Shown here: positions 35,072 to 47,264 of the stretch, piece by piece
How positions within the stretch are numbered: position 1 is the first letter of the stretch
Layout of the letters: each line of letters opens with the position of its first letter
Assembly: GCA_011317545.1 (NCBI GenBank)
Contig: WUJK01000002.1
Coordinates: 2,728,001 to 2,792,000 of the forward strand
DNA length: 64,000 nucleotides
Origin: Coniella vitis
Taxonomy: Eukaryota > Ascomycota > Sordariomycetes > Diaporthales > Schizoparmaceae
Direction: 5' to 3'
Program-made: the position numbers and the translations under genes
Notes under the pieces: generated by a model
Databases searched by the model: none
What the model was told of the DNA's origin: nothing
What the model saw: only the letters and a program-made list of their open reading frames with translations

Positions 35072-38000
35072 TCAAGCTGAATTTGGCTCAGGACCAGAGT
35101 TGAGCCTAAGATCATTTAATCCATCAGTAAGAGTTGTTTTGTCATTAGGAATGACTGCTAATCGCCTGTTCAGCTCGATGCTGGTATGGCGCAGCTCGGC
35201 TTCCAGTTCCATGAGCGCTTCAGCTGTCACTGAAGTATTCGAGGAAAGTTTACTGCGAAAGGCGCGTAACTGGTGACATATGTGATCTGATGCCTCCTTT
35301 AGGGACTCTAAATCGCATGCAGAGCGCAAATCTGACTGAAGCTGGCTCACTGCTGTCATATCAGACGATATCAAGGGCGACAGCATATGAAATGATCTAG
35401 CAGACGTAGTGTCTGTGTCAATTAGTGAGCTATGCGTCTGGTCCGGAGTTGTCCGCCGTGATTGCGTTTGGGCATCCGATTTCGCGCTAGGTGCTGGCGT
35501 CCTTGGCCGACCTGGTATCAGGAGAGTGTCCTTCTGTGCATGTTCGTGATACACATCTTCTGGTAGGCCTTGACCTTTATCAGAGTGCAAAGACGATGCG
35601 CCCGACAATGTCGCGAGCTCAGGCTTCGAAAGCACTCGTCGTAATGGTGGACATCTGGCTCCTGTGGGCAGGTGAGACATTGATGTACCAAGCAAAGCAC
35701 GCGAAGTGTTTTGTTCCACGTCAAAGATTATAATGGTCCCGTCACATCCAGCGCTGATGAGTTTCCATTCGAAATCGTCTTCTTGGACCAGAGCAATGCC
35801 ACTGATAGAATCAGTATGTCCCCACTCACGATTGATGAACAACCCTGCCTCGCACTCATATATTCTTACTGACTTGTCGTTGTTCGATAAGCCAAAGAGA
35901 AGAGGTGCCTCGCTTCCAAGCATAGATCTGGTTACCAGAGACTCGAGTACAACCGTGTCGTTCTTCTCGTCAACACACTTGAACGTCTTGAGCAGACGAC
36001 CGCTGTCAAGCTCAAACACTTGAACAGCTTTATCTGCACTGGAAACCAACAATGTTCGAGCCTGCGAATCGAGGGCAACAGAAACTGGGGTTGCTCTGAG
36101 GGCAATGGACCTGCATGGAACAGCGACAAGGGTGCTCAAGTTACACTTCAAGTTGTGGATTTGGACTGTACGATCCATGGAGGAGGTAATGAGGTGGCTG
36201 TCCGACGACAAAGTCAATTGGTTCACCCGTGCCGGGAATTCAAGCGTTTGCGAGAGATTAAGCGACCCTTCGGAAGTTTGTTGAAAGAGCTGAACTGTCC
36301 GGTCACGCGAGCTTGTAGCAACCAGAGCTCTAGCCGCATCGTAGCGCACAGCAATGTGTGTGATTTCCGAAGAATGTGCCTTGACTTTCAGGAGCATCTT
36401 GCCACTTGGCCGGTGGAGTACCATAAGGACGCCAATCCGATCGCCCCCAGCAAATATATGGCCTTCTTCATCCGCAGTAACGACGCAGACTTGATTTCGA
36501 ATCTCCATTTCCTTACCAGTGTAAACCTCATCTATGCTGAACTTTAGCTGCTCCATGACACAGCCGCTTGGGTCCCACAGGAGCACTTCGCCCGAGCCAG
36601 ACCATGTGAAAAAGGCAGGACTGACTAATTGTCCTAAACGCTTGAGCGACTTGACACCAAGAACGGGAGTATTCTGTCCCACGAGCCGGACGGAAGCGGA
36701 CGCATCAGAGTGGTTTTTTGGCGGAACATCTGTACGCCAGATGTCAATATTCCTGTTGGCATCCATGGTCACCAGTCTGTCATCCATGAAGCCCACAGCA
36801 AGTACGTTTGCGTAACCAAGATCACTCTTGATGGCGGTTTCTACCCGATGTAACATGCTCTCCACATATATTTTCAACAGTTGGCCGTCTCTGCCGCATA
36901 CCCAAACGATTGGCTGTTCTGTAGCGGGTTGGAGAACACAACAGGAAAGTGGAAACCCCAGGCTTACAAGCTGGATAAGCTTCATCTGCGAACCGACTGT
37001 GCCGTCAAGTAGACACACGTACCCATTGTCCGAACAGAGCACCGCTCGAACATCATCGACAGCTGAGGCACAGGCGAAACGGGTTTCCAGGAAAGGCCCT
37101 AGTACGACGTTTCTCCCAGGAAGCGTCCTAGGGGGGCTTTGGAAGTGAGAATCGAGGCTCAGATGGCTTTTCGACGGCGACACAGGCTGTTCAGGTTCAT
37201 CGATAACCTTCCATGCTTTCTACCAACCTCATAGCTTAGCGGCAGGCCGAAGTCACGTACATCTCTACCCATGTCGCATGGGAGGTTGTGTTTTTGCTCG
37301 ATAGAAAGGGGAATGTGGGTAGTAGTCAAGGAACGTACCACATGTCGAAGTCCAAACGTGATGAGATAATTACGGAGCCAGATCATCCCCGTGACATTTG
37401 AGGTGCACCGATTCTGCTTGAAGAGCATTGCCGAGCCCGTGCGGGGATCGATTTTCCACACATACAGAAAGCCATCGCTGGCAGTACCCAGGGATGCAAG
37501 CCACTCACCATCGTTTGACCAAGCCACCGCTTTGACTCCGAATCCATGCTCGTTGATGCTGACGAGTGGTATGTCTGACGAGCCATCTTCAAGACCGAAG
37601 ATCAAGACTCGTGGGGCATACCCTGTTTCCCCGACTGCTAAAAACCGTTGGTCAGGGCTCAGCGAAACACATGTCGCAGCCTTGACGCGCTCGCGGCTTG
37701 TCCACGTATTGGCTGGGAGTGCCTGGTTCAGCGTGGGTGTTGCAAGTAGCGCCTCCCGCAAGCTCTTTCCGGTACGCTTCTTCACGCCACTGGCCTTAGG
37801 CCCAGCATTAGACGGTGGGCCAGAAACGGGGTTGGAAGAGATTTGCGGTGCCGAGATGAGGGGAAAGGCGGGCGTTACAGTTGGACGAGCACGATAGAAG
37901 CGTTGAATGACTTGCTCATCCTGACCGACGGTAACAACGACAACGACGGCGCCGGCAACATACGCAAAGCATTTGGCAGACGAGTGGAATGTAGTAGGTA

Positions 38001-38142
38001 ATGAGCATGTGTTCCCCACGATTCGCTTCAGAGCTAGGCGGGCTGTCGGAGGGCGAATCCGGCTTCGCGATCTTGTGGTAGCTGAGCAGGGCTGGGCGTC
38101 CGAGCGCTTCGGCTTGAGGCGGCGATGAGGAATGGAGGACAT
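35072..38142 (-). CDS. WD40-repeat protein of the MABP1/WDR62 type
   Basis: Predicted 998 aa from exons 38,142-37,261 and 37,186-35,072, removing a 74-nt intron (GTACGT...GAACAG) in phase 0. Two successive WD40 propellers are suggested: the first with blocks such as VSLSPDQRFLAVGE and VAWSNDGEWLASLG in residues about 150-290, the second from about 310 to 760 with SSRDRTVQLF, SSMDRTVQIHN and SSADKAVQVFEL, ending in SAGCDGTIIIFD. The C-terminal 230 residues are Ser/Thr/Pro-rich and finish with a short helical region. The layout matches fungal relatives of MABP1/WDR62, JNK-pathway scaffold and spindle-pole proteins in animals; the role in fungi is not established. Start choice is the first ATG of the long frame; the basic first 60 residues are poorly constrained. 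Confidence 0.75.
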
Positions 38143-39065
38143 GCTGATGAGGCTGAATGCCTAGCCTACATATGTAGCCTAGGCCAGCCTTTGGGCAACT
38201 GTCTGACAAGGCCTCGATGGTAGGAGGTGACGAGGATTATTGTGACAAGAACATGGCGAGAAAGCCTACTCCACAGCTTGACGTGGCCGGAAGTGCAAAC
38301 AGATCCTGTAGAGTCGGTGGAATCAACACAGACGCATTATCCTCTTTCTGAAGTACAAAGCTGACCACGCTCTGTATTTGCCACCAACTGACGTGTAGAG
38401 AGCAGCACTTATAGTGTTTAAGGGTGAGTTGTGGTCGAAGTTAAGACTAAGGTTGGGCCCTTGCACATGTGACCCATGTATATTCTATATTAAGTAGGAC
38501 ATACTATGTAGTGTAGCATGCTGCTAATGCAAATAGGTGTAAAATCACGAGCCCTGCCGCTATATATGCAACTCACATCTACCTCCACTCCCTTCCGTCA
38601 GTCACCACGAAGAAGTCAAATGGAGAATGAAAACGTTTTGGAAGATAGCATCCATTATTCCAGCTAGTTTTCAATCACTGCTTTCTCTGTATGTATCTTT
38701 TTGATACTCCCTTACCAAGGATTTGGAGATAGAGCTTGTGGACAGGCAGGGCAAATGCCAATCTCCTGTCAGTCAGTGGTTACTATTGTATGTTACTATG
38801 TGGTTGCTAAACTGCAGGGATAGAGTCAAGTTCATTCAACCACATGTACTTAAAACGTATAGATCTTGCCCTCAACGTCCCAAGGGGACGCTATCGCAAG
38901 TCGCATGGTTGAATAACTGTCTTTAAAGTCCTTACGCTAAGCAGAAGACCTTGGCATTTTCAACAGTCAGAGCGATACGCAGCAAATAGTACACAAGAAG
39001 TGAACGGCCCCAATGCCTTGAGTAGCTTTGGGCGCAAATGTATTACTCCAGCTTAGCTGGAATCT
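38143..39065. other. Intergenic, promoter side of the WD gene
   Basis: 923 bp with no convincing gene. It holds the palindrome CTACATATGTAG (38,166-38,177) next to CCTAGG, and CATACTATGTAG near 38,499-38,510, members of the recurrent promoter palindromes of this window. Small ORFs (such as 38,723-38,926) look like chance. Confidence 0.6.
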
Positions 39066-40220
39066 CTACACAAGTGTCTTGGCCAATCTGTGCTGCGCCC
39101 TGAGGCGCCGCTGCTGCTCCATCTCAGCCTTAGCATTACTGTCCTGCTGCATCTCAATCTCCTGGCGAGCGCCAGTGGGCCGAATCTGAGTCTCGTCATT
39201 CCAAGAGTGCAGACCTCCCCAGGGACGCAGAGCGATGCCCGCGTCTCGCCACTTCTTGGGCGGCTTCATGCCCAGCTCTGCATATCGACTCCAAATGCCT
39301 GCGCCGCGGTTGGCCCAACGCCGCTGCCGATCTTCCTCTTCCATGGCGGTCGGATCCCAATTCGTTCTGAGAATGCGGCGGATGGCCTCTGGAGATACTT
39401 CAAACTTCTGTGCCAGCACTGCAGTTGTATACATGTCGGGAAACTGTTTGTGCAACGCCCGAATGCCGTTGAGCGCGTCTGGAGACAATCGCTTGCGCGG
39501 AGCCCATCCCTCGGGAAACTTCTTCTTGAGAGCTTCCTTCTGTAGAGCCCACAGCGGCCTGTTTTGGCGCCACTCCTTTTCGCGCGCAGCTTCTTCCAGC
39601 TCCTTTGCTTTTCGGGCCTCTTCACTCGCTTTTTTGGCTTCCATCCTCTGCTTTCCTTTCTGAAGTTCAGTCTGTCGCTGCTGCTCTTCGAAAGAGAACG
39701 CCAGATCTTCAGAAGACCCCGCTATGCCGTTGTACGCAGAAGACGCTTGCATGCTCTGTTGCTTAGGGCGGCGGAAATCTTGTGCTGGTCGGGCAGCTCT
39801 TGAGGCCTGCTTCTTCGGCCATGCTTTCTGCTTGTAAGCTTTCCTCTCCAAAACGTCAGATCCATCTGGGTTTTCATCTTGAGGTAATTCCGCCGATGGC
39901 GAAGCCGAAGTCACTGCAGAAGGCTCCGATGCTTGCAGCGCGAGCTGGTCCGCCAGATTCTCGGGTATAGAATTATCGGTTGAATCTGAAACAAGAGCAG
40001 ATGCACATGCATCAGAAGCTGAGGTAGTATGGACAGTCCTCAAGCCGCACGGCAGCCGCGCCGGGGAGATTGTTGGTTGCGCGGCGGAGTATGCGACGGT
40101 CTGGCGTGCAACACCTTGCCATGAGGGCTTCGCAACGTAATTATACGAGGTATGGGCACGGGCAACACTCTTGAAAAACGCCCGAAGTGTTCGAGAGTGA
40201 CAATTGCAGGTTGTGGTCAT
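39066..40220 (-). CDS. rrg9: Rrg9/neugrin-like mitochondrial protein
   Basis: Single-exon ORF of 384 aa. Residues about 230-350 carry the Rrg9/neugrin signature: PEGWAPRKRLSPDALNGIR, then LHKQFPDMYT..VLAQKFEVSPEAIRRILRTNW, a helix-turn-helix-like segment, followed by a W-rich stretch. The first 70 residues are basic and rich in Ser/Thr/Ala without acidic residues, consistent with a mitochondrial presequence, and a Lys/Glu-rich helix (residues about 180-220) precedes the domain. In yeast Rrg9 is required for respiratory growth and mitochondrial genome maintenance; human neugrin acts on mitochondrial 16S rRNA. No intron needed. Length exceeds yeast Rrg9 (214 aa) because of the low-complexity N-terminal half, as in other filamentous fungi. 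Confidence 0.85.
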   Translation of the reverse strand: MTTTCNCHSRTLRAFFKSVARAHTSYNYVAKPSWQGVARQTVAYSAAQPTISPARLPCGLRTVHTTSASDACASALVSDSTDNSIPENLADQLALQASEPSAVTSASPSAELPQDENPDGSDVLERKAYKQKAWPKKQASRAARPAQDFRRPKQQSMQASSAYNGIAGSSEDLAFSFEEQQRQTELQKGKQRMEAKKASEEARKAKELEEAAREKEWRQNRPLWALQKEALKKKFPEGWAPRKRLSPDALNGIRALHKQFPDMYTTAVLAQKFEVSPEAIRRILRTNWDPTAMEEEDRQRRWANRGAGIWSRYAELGMKPPKKWRDAGIALRPWGGLHSWNDETQIRPTGARQEIEMQQDSNAKAEMEQQRRLRAQHRLAKTLV

Positions 40221-41154
40221 TGTCAGCCAGTTTTGATAGCGTTACTGGTAAAAAGGACAAAAGTCACAGTCGTGCTTGTGGTGGCAGTTGCGGTAGCGGA
40301 TAGTTGGAATTCGCAGGAAAATTTTCCGAGGCGCGTCCGTAACATTCTAAGTAAAAGCCTGGTAAGTAACTAGCTAAAGTACTACGTACTTTCAGGTCTC
40401 TAGAGGCTTATACATAGTAGCGGGTTGGGGTTATGTAGTACAAGCCTGGAAGTGCTGTATAGAGAGGTACTGTGCACTTGCCACAATGGGCACGTGCACC
40501 CGAGTACGGTGTATATACTTAACATTCCTTCGACATTCTGCGACGATCTAGCGTTGAGGCTACTATCACGTTAATCAAGAACACGAGCTTTACATGTGGC
40601 AATGACAGTATGACAATTCATGATCTTGTTAGGTCTCTTCACACTGCCTCTTAATATATGGCCGGGGGTAGACCGCTCCGTCCAACGCAGGAATCTATCA
40701 ACACCGCAACTTCAGTACGAAATCCGATACTCTTTTTGCAAAATGTTCAAAATACGGTATCGGCCTTTGACTTGGGGAAGCCGGTTCTTCTCGCGTATGA
40801 CAGACTTTTGCGATGCTCGTACTACGAAAAAATGATATTACATGGTGACTGAGCGAGCGGTAAGAGTTCGTCTACTGTGACTAATAGATCAAGTATTGAT
40901 TTTGACCAAGGACTTTTAGGCAACAATGCATACCCATGTATTGACTTGATATCCATACTACCACGTTGAGGGAGGAAAAAGGAAGTCGAACATTGAGAAC
41001 AGAACGAAGTAAACGTAATTTCTGTGTAGAACTGCCCCAAACGCCTTCGCAACACAAACAGCTGAAGTCGAAACAGAGTTACTGCGATAGAAATACAATC
41101 ATGAACATTCTCCGCCGTAAGATTGAGGTGGCATGCTGCCACCTTGGTACTACC
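40221..41154. other. Intergenic between rrg9 promoter and calcipressin 3' end
   Basis: 934 bp without a convincing ORF. AAGTACTACGTACTTTC (40,377-40,393) is a perfect-armed palindrome just upstream of rrg9 (about 155 bp before its ATG), and TTATGTAGTACAAG lies near 40,431-40,444. Otherwise unremarkable. Confidence 0.55.
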
Positions 41155-42057
41155 TCACACATCACTCATCATCAACTCAACCGGGGGCCGAGATGTGTGT
41201 GCCATAATGGGACGAGGCTCATTGCTCCCCAAGTCATCAACCTCGTCCACCTCTTCTGTTGTGTCGTCAACCATCACGCAGGGCAGGTTGGGCGAGCCGC
41301 CATGTTCGTCGGGATGAAAGATGAGAGTCGAGCTTCGACTTCTTGTTGTCCGCGAGCTGAAGCCTCCTGGGCTTTTGCCTTCGACGGGGCTAATGGGCGA
41401 ATCACCCACGTCCATGTTGACAGGACTCGCATTGTGGTGTAGCTTGGCCAAAGCTTCAGCTAGATCCTCTGCATGGACTTCTTTATTGGGAGCGCCCTCG
41501 AGGCGCTGCTCCCAATCGTGCGGAGGCGAGGGAGGAGGCGAGATGAAGAAGAGCTTGCCGGCGTCGGGCAGCGATAAGTGAGTATCCCTCGGTGAAGTGT
41601 TAACAGGAGTAGGCTGTCCAAAATAGACGCGACACCGCTCGCCCATAATGGCCTCGCCATCCCAAATAGAACGCACTGCTATGGCATCGGACTCGGAGTA
41701 GAAGGAGACGAGAATGCGACGAAATGACTTCAAAGGTGCCCAGGTATGAATGACGGCGGTCTTAAGAATAAGGTCTTTAATGGTCTGCAGATTATCGGGC
41801 CGGAAGACGGACAGGTCCTGCAGGTTGGTGATGAGGAGGGTATTGGAAGGCGGAGTTGGCTGTTGCAGCGGCGGTATGGAGGAGAGGTCAAGGCTTAGAG
41901 ACTTTCTTGTTGAAGTTTTGCTCGAAACTCGGAATGGACGCTGTGGCCGGATGTCTGGGAATGCCGGCGGCGAGGATGTCATGGAGGGGTCCATAGTGGA
42001 ATAAGACGAGCTTCCAAGGCAAAGTCGGTGTGGAAGTGGGAAAGAAGGAGCCAACAA
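41155..42057 (-). CDS. rcn1: Calcipressin (RCAN), calcineurin regulator
   Basis: Single-exon ORF of 300 aa. Residues about 70-150 form the RRM-like calcipressin domain (TLLITNLQDLSVF...LVSFYSESDAIAVRSIWDG...CRVYFGQ), followed by the family hallmark FFISPPPSPPHDW at about residues 171-183, whose SP repeats are phosphorylation sites in relatives. The C-terminus RPPVELMMSDV resembles a calcineurin-docking PxIxIT-like end. Calcipressins bind calcineurin in the cytoplasm and tune calcium signalling. Two starts are possible: 42,057 or the internal ATG at 41,994 (MDPSMTSS), which would give 279 aa; I cannot decide between them. Upstream sequence at 42,310-42,530 carries several ACTATGTA-type palindromes. 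Confidence 0.88.
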   Translation of the reverse strand: MLAPSFPLPHRLCLGSSSYSTMDPSMTSSPPAFPDIRPQRPFRVSSKTSTRKSLSLDLSSIPPLQQPTPPSNTLLITNLQDLSVFRPDNLQTIKDLILKTAVIHTWAPLKSFRRILVSFYSESDAIAVRSIWDGEAIMGERCRVYFGQPTPVNTSPRDTHLSLPDAGKLFFISPPPSPPHDWEQRLEGAPNKEVHAEDLAEALAKLHHNASPVNMDVGDSPISPVEGKSPGGFSSRTTRSRSSTLIFHPDEHGGSPNLPCVMVDDTTEEVDEVDDLGSNEPRPIMAHTSRPPVELMMSDV

Positions 42058-43853
42058 TGCTAGCAGTGAGTGAGCTCGTCGGAAGGTAGGATATGTTGGC
42101 GGTTGAGACTTGGGATTGTACAGACAGAGACGAGAGTGCCGACAATACGGTCAGCGGTTCAGGTTCATTATATGGCTAGTCGAACAAGTGAATAGAGAGT
42201 CGGAGAGTCTGGCATGGCACAGTGGCTGTGCTCTTTGGGATGATTTGCCTCAAATGGAGGAGTGCGCGTTGCCGCAGCGGCAAGTGGCAGGCCTCACAAG
42301 GGGGCGCCCTGGCCGCATGGCCTACATGCTACATGGTACTATGTACAGAGTACTTATTAGCTTCTGGCTTACCCCACAGCAGGTGATTGTCCAGATGTCC
42401 CGCCTGAAAGAGTCTAGCAGTCTATACCCCACGAGACAGGGCACTTCTGCGCCTCTTCCTTGCATATATATGGTACTGGTAATCATACTACTATGATAGT
42501 ACAAAGTACGTAGTTAAGTATTGGTAGTACTATGTAAGAAAGCCAATCTCTTTGAAGTACTTACTCCCTAAGTAGATACCTTTATAAGTATATAGCACAA
42601 ACACTCATATATACGCTCCTACGTAGCATAGGGACCTGCTTCTATTCCCTAGCAAAGCGTTGTTTGCCAGTGCCATGGCCTCTTGTGGACTTTTGAAGGA
42701 TTCTTTGGTAGCTAATTGGCTTACTTTTTTGTTTTGAATGGAGCCGTGGCAGGAAAATGAAGGCTGTGTACGACGTACCGTGTACATGCCCCACGCTGAA
42801 GCAGCTATGGTTCTGGGTACCACCTCCTCCAATGTTTTTGTCCCAGTCGACCTTCCGATACGAAAAATCCGCATCCTGGCATCGTCCCAACACGGGAGGC
42901 ACATTGCTGCCGCGCGGTCTTTAAAGTATGTAGAAACCTTGGCAAGCGCCTTTGCCTCTGAAGCGAGCGGTCCAGCCGGCCTTGCAGTGCATAGTAAACC
43001 TGAGTTGATGACCGGTACGTGGTGACCGGTACGTGGTGACACACGCCCAGATCAGACCAAGTCGCACAGCCTCGCGCACCGCCGGGGGTTGGCTTGCACG
43101 GGTGTTGCCGAGCTCGAGCGCCACGAGTGAATACTTATGAGATCTCCTTCTACTACATCCCACAAACTGTCAACGCAGGCCGCTGGGCTGCCTCTACATT
43201 GTACAGAGTTGCCAAGATTACGGATGGAATCTGGATCAGCAAGCTGCAGCCGCACGAGAGCCTACATAGTAGGTGATAACATGCTCGTACCTGCATACAT
43301 AGAAGTAGATGCGCTCTACAGGTGGGACTTTTCTCAAAGTGGAAAGGGGTAGATGACGTTTGCGCCTGCCTCAGCCATCGCTGTGCCAGCCACTTATCAA
43401 CTCCGTCTACCCGACCCCGCTGTTGATCGCGGGACCCGGCTGCTGCGGCCAGCAAAACTCTCTACTGCTAGCTCGCCGCGGGTACCATTTGGTAGTTGTA
43501 TCTGGGCGTGAAGGGGCTAAGTAAGCAGTAGGAACATTCGCTGGCGGCCAACATGTCCCTCAACTGGTTCTGGGAAAGGGGAAACTGGAAGGGAAAAAAA
43601 GAAACGGAGGCAAAGAGCAACGATTAGAGTTCTTGCGGACCTCCAAGTCGCCATACTACCTACGTCCATACGCGTCATATATACACAGCAATGCCAGCGG
43701 TGCTTATTGAATGCGGTTCTATACATATCATGCCCTTCTATACTTGCCCTGCGACTCCATGCAGCTGAGAAATCATCCATCAAATCTGAACTCCCCCACC
43801 ATGCTAGAATATTGTACATACGGTATGCAACGTTCGACTCCCTGAGGCAGTCC
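42058..43853. other. Intergenic, calcipressin promoter side to dic1 3' end
   Basis: About 1.8 kb. A cluster of palindromic words lies at 42,327-42,356 (CTACATGGTACTATGTAC) and 42,487-42,536. A 14-bp unit GACCGGTACGTGGT is tandemly repeated at 43,010-43,037. ORFs on either strand (for example 42,605-43,042 minus) have no recognisable motif and poor composition, so I do not call a gene. Confidence 0.55.
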
Positions 43854-44896
43854 TTAATGAGTTTCGTCCAAGGCTTGTAATTTCCTATATGCCTTCCGAT
43901 GCATCTCGAGGAAAATGAATGTACATATGGTCTGTGGGCCAAGCCGCAGAAAGCTGGGTACCCAACCTTTGAACATCCATGCTGGACCTTCGTTTGCGAA
44001 AAGGTTTTTCAAAAGAGTTGGAATGCTTATGCTTTTGCCGCTCGCTGACATGACTCTTGTCTTGACCACGTCGATAGGCGAGGTCACAGTAGCGGCTGCA
44101 ACTCCGGCCATGAATGAGGCCGTGAAGTGCGTCGCAAGATTATCAGTCATGGGAGTATAGCCTATCAGCATCTTCTTGAATGTGTCGTAGCTTGCTAATT
44201 GACTAGCCGTCATGGCAGCAGCTCTCAACGAGTTGGGCAGTACACCACGGAACCAAGACATCATGCCTTCTTCCCTCGCCATCCTTGACATGCCGTCTAG
44301 TGCATGCTTGTAATTCCTTCTCTTATTCTGTGGTAGGGCGGCATCGTGCTGCATCCTAATATTGGTGATATCCGCCGCGTTGCCTGCTATACCACCAATG
44401 AAGCCAGAGAAGCATGACAAAGCGACGAGTACGGGGAAGGGCGGCTGTGCGCCATGGGTTTTCGTGGTCAAGCGAGACTTGAGTTCCTCATATATGCCAA
44501 AGCGCGTGGTGCTGTAGGTAATTTGGCGGAGAAGGGAGGCGGATAGACCAGCGTACAGGCCTGGCAGGCCATTGTTGCGAACAATGTATTGGAATGTGCC
44601 CAGCATGCTCGATGGCATGTTGCCAGTACGCATCTGCAACCGGACCTACAGACCATATGTCAACATGTCTCTCACATATCAAAGGCACGACCGAGGCTCG
44701 AATACTCAGCACGATGTAGTCGACAATTCCCGTTACGTACCTTGACGAGATCCAACGGATGAGTTACACATGCGGCCATGCTACTCGCGCTGCCACCAAA
44801 CCAGAATGGATATCGTATTGACGGTGTCAACCTTTGCGAATCCCTCCGCACCGAAGCCGATCTTGACGACCCGACCGCCTCTGTTCCGGGCGACAT
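43854..44896 (-). CDS. dic1: Mitochondrial dicarboxylate carrier (SLC25 family)
   Basis: Predicted 315 aa from exons 44,896-44,741 and 44,645-43,854; the 95-nt intron begins GTACGT right after the first carrier signature and ends CTGTAG, phase 0. Three carrier repeats are visible: THPLDLVKVR (residues about 46-55), GNAADITNIRM (about 140) and TSPIDVVKTRVM (about 240). The Pro of the second signature is replaced by Ala; loss of this Pro is a feature I recall for Dic1-type carriers. Dic1 exchanges malate or succinate for phosphate across the inner mitochondrial membrane. Start MSPGTEAV is chosen because it lies about 35 residues before YPFWFGGSASSMAA, the usual Dic1 beginning; an ATG 36 codons upstream is in frame. 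Confidence 0.87.
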
Positions 44897-45716
44897 AACG
44901 ACGACAGCGTACGGCGAGCTGAGTCGAGTCGAGTCTCGGTTTCGAGTAATTATAGTCGGATTCGGTCGAAGGAGGTGAGTGGCGACGCTATGCACATCTC
45001 TCAAACGAAGACGGACAAGGAGGGAAGGGTGTCACTGCACAATGCGTGGCCCCCGAGACAACCAAAGAAGAGATGCAAAACTGGGTTGGGCGAGAAGACG
45101 TAAAGCAGAGCAGCGCTTGGAAGAGATGATTGAAGGTTGGAGCCTAGTGCTTCTGCGACGGCGCACGCCCCGTGGTTGACTGGCTACCTTTACAAGGCGG
45201 GAAATACCCACGGCTCGATAATCAGATTTTAGTAAAGTTGCCAGTCGTGAGCCCCCAGAAAGGTTGCAGACCGGAAGCCCACCGAACCCCCCCCCCAAAG
45301 ATCACTTCCAGCCTACAGATGCGAAAAGCGTCGCTTGACAGAGCGCTATGACTTGGTGATCACCGGCTATGAAACTTCCGGCAAGATTCGTCGGCACCAA
45401 AGAACTAAGTACCATGTATTCACCTCGTCATCATGCATGCACACGAGCAAGAGAACAGAAGGCTAGAGAAGGTATAGAAGGTACAGACACACAGGTATCC
45501 TACCACGTAATTGACATACAACAATACTTTGATAGCCAAATATGCATGTACTGAGTATTCTGCACAATGCTGTGCAAGCGCGGCAGGCAACGCCTTCCTT
45601 TTCTCAGAGTTAATCCTTGTCCCAGTAAATGCTGCTTCAGGTCGCTGCGCACCAGACACACAAACCAATCGATGGTTGGCGTGGCATGAGGGCAGCACGA
45701 TATGCCCAAGGTCACG
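44897..45716. other. Divergent intergenic between dic1 and msf1
   Basis: 820 bp shared promoter region. A run of C (45,287-45,296) and GAGTCGAGTCGAGTC-type short repeats (near 44,920-44,935) are visible, but no gene. Small ORFs on both strands look random. Confidence 0.55.
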
Positions 45717-47264
45717 ATGGTTTCGCGATGGCGTAGCGTACCTTCTCTGATCGTCACTCGACTTGGATCTCCGACCGCTCGGCGTCCATTATCATTTGTT
45801 AGCTGCCTTCACAGCCTTCAGAAGCCTCGGCCAGAGGAGGTAAACTCAATAGGTGATTGAATCTGCACCCCGCGGCACTCAAACCCATTTATTTACTCGT
45901 CTGACTTTTTCTTCAAAGCCAGCAGCAAGCCCAAGACCGTTCAAGTAGCTGGGAAGACTTACGAGACCGACGATTGGTTTAATGTCCCGGAGAATGTGGT
46001 ACGCGCTGCCTCTCGCAAGCTCCATCTTCAGCCGGATCATCCCGTTTCTATCACAAGGCAGATTATCGAAGGCATCTTCCCAAAGCCCACTTTCAGATAC
46101 TATAATGATTTGCACCCTGTCGTGTCCGTCCACGAGAACTTCGACTCACTCGGCTTCCCTGCCAATCACCCAGGGCGATCTCGCTCTGATACATACTACA
46201 TCAACAAGTCTACTCTTTTGAGAACCCACACAAGCGCACACGAGGCAGCCATCTTCAAGGCCAACAAAAGTAGTGGCTTCTTGATTTCTGCGGATGTGTA
46301 TCGTCGTGACGAGGTGGACCGGAGTCACTACCCTGTGTTCCATCAGATGGAGGGTGCACGGCTGTGGGATCGCTCTCTAGTGCCTGGAGGTGACATAGCA
46401 GCTGCGGTATGGGCGGACGTAGCAGCATTGCCCAAGCACAACATCAAAGTCGAGGATCCCAACCCGCCATTTCACAGCCAGCGCAACCCCTTACAAGTCG
46501 CGCACCACACCCAAGCCGAAGCTGAGGCTATTGCTGCGCACTTGAAGCGGTCATTGGAGCTAATGGTTGTAGAGATCTTTACACGTGCTAAAACAGCCAA
46601 GGCAGCTGCCGCGCGACGCGATGCAGACCATGATGATGAGCCACTACGCGTACGGTGGGTTGAGGCGTACTTCCCTTTCACAAGTCCTTCCTGGGAACTT
46701 GAGGTGTACTATGGCGGCGACTGGCTCGAGGTGCTTGGTTGCGGCGTCACTCAACAGAGTTTATACATCAACGCGCACCAGCCACAGCAGCTAGGATGGG
46801 CTTTCGGTATTGGACTTGACCGTATCGCCATGCTTCTGTTCAACGTTCCTGATATTCGTCTATTTTGGTCAGCCGACCCGAGGTGGTTGGCACAATTTGT
46901 GGGCGTATCCAAGGACTTGACGTTGCTCAAGCCCTTCGTCCCCTTCTCCAAACATCCCGAGTGCTGGAAAGATGTGTCTTTTTGGCTGCGGTCGACATCA
47001 TCCGCCGGGGGGGGTTCGGCTACTAACGTACACGACTTCCATGAGAACGATTTGATGGAAATCGTTCGCAGTACTGCAGGTGATGTAGTCGAGGATGTCA
47101 GGCTCCAAGATGAGTTTACGCATCCCAAAACGGGAAGGCGAAGCATGTGCTACAGAATCAACTACCGGAGCCTGGAGAGGACGTTGACCAATACGGAAAC
47201 AAATGAAATACATCTGGAGGTCCAAAAAGCCTTGGCGCAAGGATTAGGAGTTGAGATCAGGTAG
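45717..47264 (+). CDS. msf1: Mitochondrial phenylalanyl-tRNA synthetase
   Basis: Predicted 493 aa from exons 45,717-45,852 and 45,919-47,264. The 66-nt intron (GTGATT...CTTCAAAG, branch CTGAC) keeps the frame (phase 1); the exon 1 model, MVSRWRSVPS onward, gives an Arg/Ser-rich mitochondrial presequence but is the less certain part. Class II synthetase motifs are clear: KSTLLRTHTSAHEAAIF, FHQMEGARLW (motif 2), and GIGLDRIAMLLF (motif 3). The C-terminal FDX-ACB anticodon-binding domain starts at about residue 400 (FVPFSKHPECWKDVSFWL) and ends the protein. The enzyme is monomeric in mitochondria and charges tRNA-Phe; yeast Msf1 has 469 aa, so the length fits. Confidence 0.9.

Noticed and set aside
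42605..43042. 145-codon minus-strand ORF between calcipressin and dic1
   Set aside because: No motif, Cys/Arg/Ser-rich chance-like composition, and it overlaps other equally long ORFs on both strands.
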